64,000 nucleotides of DNA from JAIRVZ01 sp031553415 (GTDB taxonomy: Bacteria > Bacteroidota > Bacteroidia > Bacteroidales > Azobacteroidaceae), in NCBI GenBank assembly GCA_031553415.1, contig JAVBLO010000032.1, positions 6,984 to 70,983 of the forward strand, read 5' to 3'. This document shows, piece after piece, positions 16,653-24,419 of the stretch; positions within the stretch are counted from its first letter, which is position 1, and every line of letters begins with the position of its first letter. The position numbers and the translations under genes are program-made. Below the pieces are notes generated by a model. The model saw only the letters and a program-made list of their open reading frames with translations. It had not been told where the DNA came from and did not search any database.

Positions 16653-16804
16653 ATAATTAGTGAAATTAATAAACCTAAAGATAGAGTAATACCAAAGATT
16701 AATACATTGCGTGCGTTTTTTCCAAAATTGTAATAAGTTCTTTTCCTTGCCCGATTTTAACCATTTCTTTCCATGTGATTATATGTAAAACCAAGTAAAT
16801 ACAT
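16643..16804 (-). pseudogene. Possible decayed small membrane protein
   Basis: On the minus strand a frame of 53 codons runs from an ATG at 16804 to a stop at 16643-16645 and is interrupted by one TAA at codon 16. After the stop it encodes a basic segment (RARKRTYYNFGKNARNV) and then a single strongly hydrophobic stretch (LIFGITLSLGLLISLIICF). It may be a broken small membrane-protein gene or chance; no family is recognised. Confidence 0.25.
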
Positions 16805-16822
16805 GGCAATATAGTACTCTAA

Positions 16823-17143
16823 CCTGATAAAATTACATGCATAGATATTTCTGAAAAGATGATGGAGGTAGGTCGTAAAAAAGTTAATCAAGCAGGACTT
16901 TCAGATAAAATCACCTTTGAATGGCAAGATTGCATGGAATTAAAATTTCAGGAAAATCCTGAGAGTATTACGTCCAGCTGGAAAGTTGATGATTCTGGAG
17001 CTTACAATTGTTTGCCTGCTTCAATCCGGGAGTTCCTTCAAAACAAGGCAATGGCTGATATTTTACACAAAAATGGGTATAAAAATGTTTCTTTTAAGAA
17101 ATTTACCTTTGGAATTTGCTCTATGTATTTAGCTTGTAAGTAA
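16823..17143 (+). pseudogene. menG/ubiE: Internally deleted remnant of the menaquinone methyltransferase gene
   Basis: The intact frame from the ATG at 16859 (94 codons) matches two separate parts of MenG/UbiE joined in frame: a SAM-site region (DISEKMMEVGRKKVNQAGLS, then WQDCMELKF) and the C terminus (CLPASIREF, then NGYKNVSFKKFTFGICSMYL). The intervening 80-90 residues of the methyltransferase fold and the N-terminal ~90 residues with the glycine-rich SAM motif are missing. Homology continues upstream of the ATG to about 16823 (PDKITCIDISEK), before in-frame stops. It cannot encode a working enzyme, so an intact copy is expected elsewhere because menaquinone is needed for respiration in this group. 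Confidence 0.85.
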
Positions 17144-17152
17144 TTTCCTAAA

Positions 17153-17605
17153 TCAGTGTGTTACCTTGATGCCGATTTCTGTTATTCCTTTCAATACGTC
17201 ATCTCTCATTCCTTGTCTGATTGAAAAGGTATAAATGCCCGATTGAGGAAATATAAATGCTTGTTCGTAATTGATTTCCAACTCATAAACACTGATTCCC
17301 TGTCCATACCACTTGCCAAATTCGTCGGCTAATTCGCAGTTTAATGTGTCTTGGCGAACTTTTCCGGCAGGTGTTTCTATATCTGAAAACAACCAGATGT
17401 TTTGATAGGGATATTTATTATTATTCCGGATTTCCAAACAAATTTTATGAGGTGTCAATGTGTCGGTTATCATTATTTCAAACCGGCAAACACTGTCCTT
17501 ATACCATTCGGAATTTTTGAATGAATAAAACTTCGTGTCTGAATTGTTGTTGATGCAAGCCGAAAAAATAAAACAGCACAGGATGAATATAGGAAACTTA
17601 TGCAT
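17153..17605 (-). CDS. gldH: Gliding-motility-type lipoprotein GldH
   Basis: The protein has 150 residues and a lipoprotein signal peptide (lipobox FIFSAC, lipidated Cys17). The mature part is beta-rich and contains EIRNNNKYPYQNIWLF and FGKWYGQGISVYE, both typical of GldH. GldH is required for gliding in Flavobacteria and is conserved in non-gliding Bacteroidales, where its role is less clear but linked to envelope functions. Its start overlaps the ricT stop by 8 nt, a common Bacteroidota gene pair. Confidence 0.88.
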   Translation of the reverse strand: MHKFPIFILCCFIFSACINNNSDTKFYSFKNSEWYKDSVCRFEIMITDTLTPHKICLEIRNNNKYPYQNIWLFSDIETPAGKVRQDTLNCELADEFGKWYGQGISVYELEINYEQAFIFPQSGIYTFSIRQGMRDDVLKGITEIGIKVTH

Positions 17606-18878
17606 CTTTTTTATCCGGATTATTATTCAAATTTTGTTTTAATACAAGCCGTGGAGCAGTATTGTTATTATTGCCACTATTTTCACTGGGTTGATTGTGT
17701 TGCCTTTTATCATCCCTCCGGTTATTATTGTTATTATTGTTGGGATTATTACCATTGGATTGGTTTTCGCCATTTTTCTGATTAGGATTACCTTTATTTT
17801 TCTTTTTCTTTTTCGGATTATCAAACCGGGTAACGCTTTCTCCCAGAATATCCTGGTATTCTTTAGGAGCGGCCTTTTTTTCGTTTTCTTCCGGATTTAA
17901 GAATTGAGGCTTTTCTCCCCGTTTATTCATATTGATAACTTCAAAAGCTCTTTCTGACGAAATTACAGTCAAATTAGCGATGAAATTTTTATCGGTCGAA
18001 TAATACATCTGATTTTTGAAAACATCGGTTTTGAAGTGGTAAAAAGTCGAATCTTTTGTTTCAAGTTGAATTTCACGTGATGGAAATTTCTTTTGTGCTT
18101 CGACATAAGTGTCCACTTCATAATTCAAACAACATTTCAATTTGGCGCATTGTCCGGCTAATTTTTGAGGATTCAAAGAAATATCCTGGAAACGGGCAGC
18201 TCCGGTTGATACGGAAACAAAATTAGTCATCCATCCGGAACAACAGAGTTCGCGTCCGCAAGGGCCTATACCACCGATTCTCCCGGCTTCCTGGCGTGCA
18301 CCGATTTGTTTCATTTCGATACGTACCTTGAATGTTTCTGCCAACACTTTTATCAGTTGGCGGAAATCAACCCTGTCGTCTGCAATATAGTAGAAAATGG
18401 CTTTATTCCCATCTCCCTGATATTCCACATCGCCTATTTTCATTAATAAACCTAAATCTTTGGCGATTTGGCGGGAACGTATCATCGTGTCATGTTCTTT
18501 AGCCTTTGATTCTTCGTATTTTTCCAGGTCATTCGGTTTGGCTTTCCTGTATACGCGCTTAACTTCAACATCTGTGCGCACACGGTTTTTTTTCATTTGG
18601 AGCAAAACCAATTTTCCGGTCAGGGTGATAGTGCCAATATCATGTCCGGGACTCGATTCGACAGCTACAACATCACCCTTTTCCAAGGGTAAATCATTAC
18701 TGTTGAGATAATAACCTTTCCGGGTATTTTTAAATTGTACTTCTACATATTTTGTAGCTTGTTGTGCATCAGGCAAATCGCAAAGCCAATCGTAAGTATT
18801 TAATTTAGAATCCTGTTTTTTATTGCAACCTTTTGAATTCATCCGGCAGCAACCAGGAACGATATATTTGAAGTTCAT
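17598..18878 (-). CDS. ricT: RicT/YaaT-like PSP1-domain protein
   Basis: The protein has 426 residues. The PSP1 domain occupies about 50-290. Conserved cysteines lie in GPCGRELCCSGWM and GQCAKLKCCLNYE, which ligate iron-sulfur clusters in the RicAFT complex of Bacillus. The last ~80 residues are low complexity, rich in Asn and Lys, typical of Bacteroidota forms. In Firmicutes the complex stimulates RNase Y processing; rny is 5 kb away here, but a functional link is inference. Its leader carries the AATTGAG-type inverted repeat after a perfect -7 element. Confidence 0.92.
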   Translation of the reverse strand: MNFKYIVPGCCRMNSKGCNKKQDSKLNTYDWLCDLPDAQQATKYVEVQFKNTRKGYYLNSNDLPLEKGDVVAVESSPGHDIGTITLTGKLVLLQMKKNRVRTDVEVKRVYRKAKPNDLEKYEESKAKEHDTMIRSRQIAKDLGLLMKIGDVEYQGDGNKAIFYYIADDRVDFRQLIKVLAETFKVRIEMKQIGARQEAGRIGGIGPCGRELCCSGWMTNFVSVSTGAARFQDISLNPQKLAGQCAKLKCCLNYEVDTYVEAQKKFPSREIQLETKDSTFYHFKTDVFKNQMYYSTDKNFIANLTVISSERAFEVINMNKRGEKPQFLNPEENEKKAAPKEYQDILGESVTRFDNPKKKKKNKGNPNQKNGENQSNGNNPNNNNNNNRRDDKRQHNQPSENSGNNNNTAPRLVLKQNLNNNPDKKDA

Positions 18879-18888
18879 AATGACATAG

Positions 18889-18969
18889 AATTGAGAATTG
18901 AGAATTGAGAATTGAGAATGAAGCGTTATTATTAATAATTCTCCATTCTCAATTTTTAATTCTCAATTG
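18889..18969. repeat. Inverted repeat with TTGAGAA heptad arms (ricT leader)
   Basis: The left run 18889-18920 is four to five nearly perfect TTGAGAA heptads. The right run 18937-18969 carries the complementary AATTCTC-type heptads with some drift. Together they form an imperfect hairpin of about 30 bp per arm between the holB stop and ricT start. Confidence 0.85.
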
Positions 18970-18975
18970 TTTTTG

Positions 18976-18983
18976 CAAAGTTA
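18976..18983 (-). promoter_or_regulatory. -7 element TAACTTTG for ricT
   Basis: This is a perfect TAnnTTTG on the minus strand, directly after the holB stop codon. Transcription would begin about 18969, so the heptad inverted repeat would form nearly the whole ~90-nt leader of ricT. Confidence 0.55.
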
Positions 18984-20108
18984 TTATTTTTTCAATAAAA
19001 CCGCTATTTTCATAGATAAATCGAAGAAAACCATGCGGGGATTTACGTTTTGCTCTATATGACGTTCTCCTAATGCCAAATCGTCCATGAATGAAATGAT
19101 GTTACGGTCATTGACAAAAGGAGAAAATTTGACGGAAAAGGCCGCTTCGGCTTTGTTCAAATAATTTATTTCGGGTAACTGTAAGCGATACAGGAAGTTC
19201 TCTCTTATCAGTCGTTGGGCGTACGCCAGGAACGATTTTTGTTTTTCCCGTCCTAATGAAGCAAAAAATTCGGCTTTTACTTTCATATTTTTTACATCAC
19301 GGCTCCATGAATTTCTCATGATGGTGATGAAAAGTTCCAGAAACAGTTTGTTTTCCTCACCTGCTTTTAATGTTTCCAATGCTTTGATATAGTTTCCGTT
19401 TGCCAAATGCACTATTGCTTTTAAATCTTCGTTGTCCAATGTATAAGTTTGATTTAAAGCATTTACTATATCTTCCGGTAAAATCGGAGGAATATGAATA
19501 AACTGTGAACGTGACTGGATTGTGCCGATAACCTGATCCGGATTTTCGGGAACCAGTATAAATACAGTTTTTGCTGATGGTTCTTCCAAAATCTTCAACA
19601 ATTTGTTGGCACAGGATTCATGCATTTTTTCAGGAAGCCAGATAATCATTATTTTATATTCGGCTTCATAGGTTTTCAGGTTCAATTTTTTGATGATTTC
19701 ATTGCTTTCTTTGGCATAAATTATTCCCTGTGAGTTTTCAGCACTAATAAAATCAAGCCATTGTGAAAGATTGAAATAGGTGTTTCCAGACAGAAAATTA
19801 CGCCATTCCATCAAATAATCATCGCAAATTTCTTTTTTCTTCTTGTCATTTTTAACAATAGGAAAAACGAAATGCAGGTCGGGATGTGCTAATTTATTGA
19901 ATTTCACGCATGATGGACATATTCCACAAGCATCTGTTTCCTGCTTATTGGTGCAGTTAAGATAGCGTGCATAAGCAATGGCCAAAGGTAAGGCACCCAC
20001 ACCTTCTCCACCCGCAAATAGTTGGGCATGCGGTACAAATCCTTTCTGAACTGATTGGATCAACCGGTTTTTTACTTGTTGTTGGCCTATGATATCTTTA
20101 AAAAACAT
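18984..20108 (-). CDS. holB: DNA polymerase III subunit delta'
   Basis: The protein has 374 residues. The N-terminal AAA+-type clamp-loader fold begins FFKDIIGQQQVKNRLIQ. The P-loop is degenerate (GGEGVGALPLA, no GKT), as expected for delta', which does not hydrolyse ATP. A zinc-binding four-cysteine module lies in CTNKQETDACGICPSC. The sensor region contains KLLKILEEPSAKTVF. It opens and loads the beta clamp with gamma/tau and delta. Confidence 0.93.
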   Translation of the reverse strand: MFFKDIIGQQQVKNRLIQSVQKGFVPHAQLFAGGEGVGALPLAIAYARYLNCTNKQETDACGICPSCVKFNKLAHPDLHFVFPIVKNDKKKKEICDDYLMEWRNFLSGNTYFNLSQWLDFISAENSQGIIYAKESNEIIKKLNLKTYEAEYKIMIIWLPEKMHESCANKLLKILEEPSAKTVFILVPENPDQVIGTIQSRSQFIHIPPILPEDIVNALNQTYTLDNEDLKAIVHLANGNYIKALETLKAGEENKLFLELFITIMRNSWSRDVKNMKVKAEFFASLGREKQKSFLAYAQRLIRENFLYRLQLPEINYLNKAEAAFSVKFSPFVNDRNIISFMDDLALGERHIEQNVNPRMVFFDLSMKIAVLLKK

Positions 20109-20111
20109 TTT

Positions 20112-21065
20112 TTAATATACAGCTTTAGCCACTTGCCTTACACTATCTGTCGCCATTAAAGTATAAAAATGAAGGCTTGGAACACCTTTAGCAATCAATT
20201 CTTTACATTGGCCAATACACCATTCTACTCCAACTGCTTTAGCTTCTTCATCAGTTTTGCATTTGCGCAATTCAATTGCAAAAGCTTCGGGAATATCTGA
20301 ACGGAAAATTTTGGGTAAAACAGTGAGTTGATTTATAAACACTACCGGTTTAATTCCCGGAATAATGGGTATGGTAATGCCTTCTTTTCGACAACGATCT
20401 ACAAATTCGAAATATTTGGAATTGTCGAAAAACATCTGTGTTACAGCATAATCAGCTCCCAGTTCTATTTTTTGCTTTAAATAAGCAATATCAGATTCTA
20501 TGTTAGGTGCTTCTTCGTGCTTTTCAGGATAACAAGCGACTCCATAAGAAAAAGGAGTATCCGGTTTTTCAAAGATTGAATCATCAATTGAAGTTCCTTG
20601 GTTAAACAGATTTACCTGTTGCTGTAAATCGGTGGTATGTTCGTGACTTTCAACCGGTTTGATTTGATCTGCTTCTAATTTATTGGCATCTCCACGAAGT
20701 AATAACAGTTCATGTACACCGAGAAAGTTCAAGTCAATCAAGGCATATTCGGTTTCTTCTTTTGTAAATCCTTTACAGATAATATGCGGTACTGCTGTTA
20801 TATTGTATTTATTTTGTATGGCTCCTGCTATAGCAACAGTTCCGGGACGTTTCCGTACATTTACTTTCTGCATCAATCCATTAGCTGCAGGTTTATATAT
20901 ATTTTCACTGTGGTGAGTAGTAATATTGATGTATTTAGGGTCAAAGTCCAGTAATTTATCAATGATATTGCAAACCTTATTAAAACTATTACCTTTGATT
21001 GGAGGTAATATTTCAAAAGAGAATGCAGTTTTTTGACTATTGTTTAATAAATCGATAACTTTCAT
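20112..21065 (-). CDS. metF: 5,10-methylenetetrahydrofolate reductase
   Basis: The protein has 317 residues from the ATG at 21065 (MKVIDLLNNS). The frame stays open to 21200 but would then read through the promoter and palindrome, so the longer form is rejected. It is an FAD TIM barrel with SFEILPP near the N terminus, LLLRGD and a YAVTQMFFDN segment. It reduces 5,10-methylene-THF to 5-methyl-THF for methionine synthesis. It is divergent from ilvE, with -7 elements 23 nt apart. Confidence 0.95.
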   Translation of the reverse strand: MKVIDLLNNSQKTAFSFEILPPIKGNSFNKVCNIIDKLLDFDPKYINITTHHSENIYKPAANGLMQKVNVRKRPGTVAIAGAIQNKYNITAVPHIICKGFTKEETEYALIDLNFLGVHELLLLRGDANKLEADQIKPVESHEHTTDLQQQVNLFNQGTSIDDSIFEKPDTPFSYGVACYPEKHEEAPNIESDIAYLKQKIELGADYAVTQMFFDNSKYFEFVDRCRKEGITIPIIPGIKPVVFINQLTVLPKIFRSDIPEAFAIELRKCKTDEEAKAVGVEWCIGQCKELIAKGVPSLHFYTLMATDSVRQVAKAVY

Positions 21066-21084
21066 TACAAAATAAAATTTCTTG

Positions 21085-21092
21085 CAAAGGTA
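21085..21092 (-). promoter_or_regulatory. -7 element TACCTTTG for metF
   Basis: This is a perfect TAnnTTTG on the minus strand, 19 nt upstream of the metF ATG at 21065. It supports that start over the longer open frame. Confidence 0.55.
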
Positions 21093-21115
21093 GCAAAAAT
21101 CAATCATAAAAACAT

Positions 21116-21123
21116 TAACTTTG
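21116..21123 (+). promoter_or_regulatory. -7 element TAACTTTG for ilvE
   Basis: This is a perfect TAnnTTTG on the plus strand. The predicted transcript starts near 21130 and has a leader of about 98 nt that contains the perfect 29-bp palindrome 21140-21211. Confidence 0.55.
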
Positions 21124-21139
21124 CAGGGAACAATGTGCC

Positions 21140-21211
21140 AATGAAATAATATGCCAATGTGCCAATTGGTTGATGTAAATTTCAATTGGCACATTGGCAT
21201 ATTATTTCATT
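21140..21211. repeat. Perfect 29-bp inverted repeat in the metF-ilvE divergent region
   Basis: The arms 21140-21168 and 21183-21211 are exact reverse complements, with a 14-nt loop. The left side, with the bases just before it, contains repeated CAATGTGC octamers (one at 21131-21138, another at 21155-21162). On the plus strand this hairpin would occupy most of the ilvE leader; the right arm ends 16 nt before the ilvE ATG. Confidence 0.95.
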
Positions 21212-21227
21212 AAATAATTTATTTTGC

Positions 21228-22247
21228 ATGGAAAATATCGATTGGGGAAATTTATCTTTCGGTTACATGAAAACAGATTGTAATGTAAGATCTTATTTCC
21301 GTGACGGAAAATGGAGTGAACCTCAGGTTTCAACTTCTGAAATGATAGATTTGCACATGGCTGCAACCTGTTTGCATTATGGACAGGAAGCCTTTGAAGG
21401 TTTAAAAGCATTTACAGGGAAAGATGGGAAAATCCGTATTTTCCGTATGAAGGAGAATGCCTTACGGATGCAATCATCCTGCCGTGGAATCATGATGGCG
21501 GAATTACCCGTTGAAATTTTTGAAAAATGTGTAGTTGAAGCTGTTAAAAAGAATGCCCGTTTTGTTCCTCCTTATGGAAGCGGAGCATCATTATATATCC
21601 GTCCTTTATTGATAGGAACTTCTGCCCAGGTTGGCGTAAAGCCAGCTTCTGAATATCTGTTTTTAGTATTTGTAACGCCGGTAGGACCTTATTTCAAAGA
21701 AGGATTTAAAACAACTCCAGTCGGTATTTTCAGGGAATATGATCGTGCTGCACCCCTTGGCACCGGGACTTATAAAATCGGAGGAAACTATGCTGCAAGT
21801 CTTGTTTCCGGACATATTGCCCATGAAATGGGATATTCTGCTGTTTTGTATCTGGATGCTAAAGAAAAGAAATACATAGATGAATGCGGCCCGGCTAACT
21901 TCTTTGGTATCAGGGATAATACATATATTACTCCGGCTTCTACTTCTATTTTGCCATCCATTACCAACAAAAGTTTGATGCAATTGGCTAAAGACATGGG
22001 CATGAAAGTTGAACAACGACAGGTTCCTCTAAACGAACTGGAAACTTTTGAAGAAGCGGGAATGTGTGGAACTGCTGCAGTTATAAGTCCGATTCAACGG
22101 GTGGATGATGTGAATGAGAAAAAATCATACGTTTTCTCAAAAGATGGAAACGCTGGCGAAGTTTGCACCAAATTATATAACAAACTGAAAGCTATCCAAT
22201 GCGGAGATGAACCGGATGGTTATGGTTGGGTGACTGTGGTTCAATAA
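21228..22247 (+). CDS. ilvE: Branched-chain amino acid aminotransferase
   Basis: The protein has 339 residues from the ATG at 21228 (MENIDWGNLSFGYM). The longer frame from 21186 starts inside the palindrome and is rejected. It is a fold-type IV PLP aminotransferase: LHYGQEAFEGLKAF, RPLLIGT, the PLP-lysine region GTGTYKIGGNYAAS and EMGYSAVLYLDA. It interconverts Leu, Ile and Val with their 2-oxo acids using 2-oxoglutarate. It is monocistronic with a strong shared terminator after it. Confidence 0.95.
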   Translation: MENIDWGNLSFGYMKTDCNVRSYFRDGKWSEPQVSTSEMIDLHMAATCLHYGQEAFEGLKAFTGKDGKIRIFRMKENALRMQSSCRGIMMAELPVEIFEKCVVEAVKKNARFVPPYGSGASLYIRPLLIGTSAQVGVKPASEYLFLVFVTPVGPYFKEGFKTTPVGIFREYDRAAPLGTGTYKIGGNYAASLVSGHIAHEMGYSAVLYLDAKEKKYIDECGPANFFGIRDNTYITPASTSILPSITNKSLMQLAKDMGMKVEQRQVPLNELETFEEAGMCGTAAVISPIQRVDDVNEKKSYVFSKDGNAGEVCTKLYNKLKAIQCGDEPDGYGWVTVVQ

Positions 22248-22251
22248 AAAT

Positions 22252-22359
22252 GAGGGTGTGTCAAAAGCCAGTTATTCGTTCTTGAGAGTTGAATATTTGA
22301 AATTAAACTCAGATAAGGTATCCGAAAAAATCATGTTAAAAATATTTTGACACACCCTC
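22252..22359. terminator. Long inverted repeat between convergent ilvE and htpG
   Basis: The arms 22252-22266 (GAGGGTGTGTCAAAA) and 22345-22359 are exact reverse complements separated by 78 nt. The position between convergent stops suggests a bidirectional terminator, but the large loop and absence of a clean U-run make it atypical. The TGTGTCAAAA core recurs in the terminator at 36197-36240. Confidence 0.65.
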
Positions 22360-22364
22360 TGTTA

Positions 22365-24218
22365 CTATATCATCTCGATATTGCGTTTCACAAAGTCACT
22401 CAAAGCTTGTCCTTTCAATAATCCGGAAGAAAGCAAAGCCAAATCAATCATTTGTTTAACTGTGCCGGCTGAATTATCCTTGCCTTCCTGAACTTTTTTC
22501 ACAGCCGGATAATCCAGATTTACAGTAACATTATATGAAGCCGGCATATCTCCATAGAAATTGAAACCGGGTTGCATGGCTGACATTTCAGTCATACGGC
22601 GCATGAATTCATTTTGGGTGATTGTGATTGGATTAGCTTTTTCTCCCAAATGTTCAAAACCTACCACAAAATCAGTTTTTTCTATTGATGGAATTGCAGC
22701 TTTGAAAGTTTCAACAAGTGAGTTTCTTTCTTCTTCTGAAAGTGTAACTTCTTTATTGTCGGATTTTTTGATGATATTTTCGATTACATCGCTATCTACC
22801 CGGACAAAGCGGCTTTTCTCGATTTTTTGTTCTAATCTTCCGACAAGGTGGACATCCAATTGTCCATCCATCAGCAGAACATCATAGCCTTTTTCTTCGG
22901 CGGCAACAATGAATGAATGTTGTTCCTCCTTATTGCTGGTGTATAAATAAACCAGGTTGCCGTCTTTGTCGGTTTGGCTACCCTCAATCAACATTTTATA
23001 TTCGTCGAATGTGAAATATTTTTTCTGTATATTTCTTAGTAGAGCGAATTTATTAGCACGTTCATAGAATTTTTCATCAGTCAGCATGCCATATTCGACA
23101 AATAAACTCAGGCTATCCCATTTTTCTTCAAATTGGTTGCGCTCATTTTTGAAGAGTTCTTCTAATTTATCTGCCACTTTTTTGGTGATATGGCTTGAAA
23201 TTTTCTTTACATTGCTGTCACTTTGCAGATAAGAACGTGATACGTTCAACGGAATATCCGGCGAATCGATAACACCATGAAGTAATGTCAGGAACTCGGG
23301 GACAATGCCTTCTACTGAGTCGGTTACATAAACCTGATTGCAATACAATTGAATTTTATTGCGTTGCAACTCAATGTTATTTTTGATTTTCGGGAAGTAG
23401 AGGATACCTGTCAGGTTGAAAGGATAATCTACATTGAGGTGAATCCAGAACAAGGGTTCTTCACTGAAAGGATATAATTCCTGATAGAATTTTTTATAAT
23501 CTTCATCTGTCAGTTCAGATGGTTTTCTGGTCCATAAAGGGCTGGTTTCGTTGATGATATTATCTTCATCTAATTCAACGCTTTTCCCGTCTTTCCATTC
23601 TGTTTTTTTGCCGAAAGCAATCGGTACAGGCAAAAAACGGCAATATTTTTTCAATAGGCCTTCAATACGGCTTTTTTCGAGGAATTCCTGGTTGTCATCA
23701 TCAATGTAAAGGATAATTTCGGTTCCTCGATCATCTTTCTTTGTTTCTTCCAAAGTATATTCAGGCGAACCGTCGCAACTCCATTTCATGGCAACAGCAT
23801 CAGGTTGGAAAGATTTAGTGATGATTTCTACTTTCTTGGAAACCATAAAAGAAGAATAAAATCCTAAACCAAAATGTCCGATAATGGAATTGGCATCTTT
23901 TTTATATTTATCCAGGAAATCGTTGGCGCTTGAAAACGCAATCTGGTTGATATATTTTTCGATTTCTCCGGCTGTCATTCCGACACCCCTGTCAGAGATG
24001 GTGATTGTCTTTTTGTCGAGTTTAACCTGAACTGCCAAATTACCCAATTCACCTTTGAATTCACCAACTGATGCGTATGTTTTCAGCTTTTGTGTAGCGT
24101 CAACGGCATTAGAAACTAATTCACGAAGGAATATTTCATGATCACTGTACAAGAATTTTTTGATAATGGGGAAGATATTCTCGGTCGTTACCCCAATATT
24201 TCCTTTTTGTTTGCTCAT
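22365..24218 (-). CDS. htpG: Chaperone HtpG (Hsp90 family)
   Basis: The protein has 617 residues. The N-terminal GHKL ATPase domain includes the FLRELVSNAVDA motif, DRGVGMT and GHFGLGFYSSFMV. The middle domain has LYCNQVYVTD and NVSRSYLQ with the catalytic-loop Arg. A C-terminal dimerisation domain ends the protein. It is an ATP-dependent cytosolic chaperone. A nonamer palindrome lies upstream at 24252-24324. Confidence 0.96.
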   Translation of the reverse strand: MSKQKGNIGVTTENIFPIIKKFLYSDHEIFLRELVSNAVDATQKLKTYASVGEFKGELGNLAVQVKLDKKTITISDRGVGMTAGEIEKYINQIAFSSANDFLDKYKKDANSIIGHFGLGFYSSFMVSKKVEIITKSFQPDAVAMKWSCDGSPEYTLEETKKDDRGTEIILYIDDDNQEFLEKSRIEGLLKKYCRFLPVPIAFGKKTEWKDGKSVELDEDNIINETSPLWTRKPSELTDEDYKKFYQELYPFSEEPLFWIHLNVDYPFNLTGILYFPKIKNNIELQRNKIQLYCNQVYVTDSVEGIVPEFLTLLHGVIDSPDIPLNVSRSYLQSDSNVKKISSHITKKVADKLEELFKNERNQFEEKWDSLSLFVEYGMLTDEKFYERANKFALLRNIQKKYFTFDEYKMLIEGSQTDKDGNLVYLYTSNKEEQHSFIVAAEEKGYDVLLMDGQLDVHLVGRLEQKIEKSRFVRVDSDVIENIIKKSDNKEVTLSEEERNSLVETFKAAIPSIEKTDFVVGFEHLGEKANPITITQNEFMRRMTEMSAMQPGFNFYGDMPASYNVTVNLDYPAVKKVQEGKDNSAGTVKQMIDLALLSSGLLKGQALSDFVKRNIEMI

Positions 24219-24251
24219 AAATATATTGTTTTTTGTTAGTATTTTGTTTTT

Positions 24252-24324
24252 GACAGGATTTACAGGATTAACAGAATATATAAATTAAAAAAATAAAGCT
24301 CCTGTTAATCCTGTAAATCCTGTC
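24252..24324. repeat. Perfect 23-bp inverted repeat of ACAGGATTT nonamers
   Basis: The arms 24252-24274 and 24302-24324 are exact reverse complements around a 27-nt loop. The units are ACAGGATTT, ACAGGATTA, then ACAG, nearly identical to those of the palindrome at 12182-12253. It lies between the htpG start and the end of the lipoprotein amylase gene. Confidence 0.92.
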
Positions 24325-24419
24325 ATCAAAATGATAAAACGACTTTAACAAAAAAAATGCCAGTCGTTATGTGACTGACATTTTGTCCCATAATTGAAAT
24401 TATGGGCTGGGTTGTCGTA

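Noticed and set aside
17598..17900. Short frames opposite and within the Asn-rich tail of ricT
   Set aside because: They are shadows of low-complexity coding sequence in ricT.
21066..21200. 45-residue N-terminal extension of MetF
   Set aside because: It would translate through the palindrome and both divergent promoters; the protein family starts at the ATG at 21065.
21186..21227. 14-residue N-terminal extension of IlvE
   Set aside because: It starts inside the right arm of the palindrome; the ATG at 21228 fits the family.
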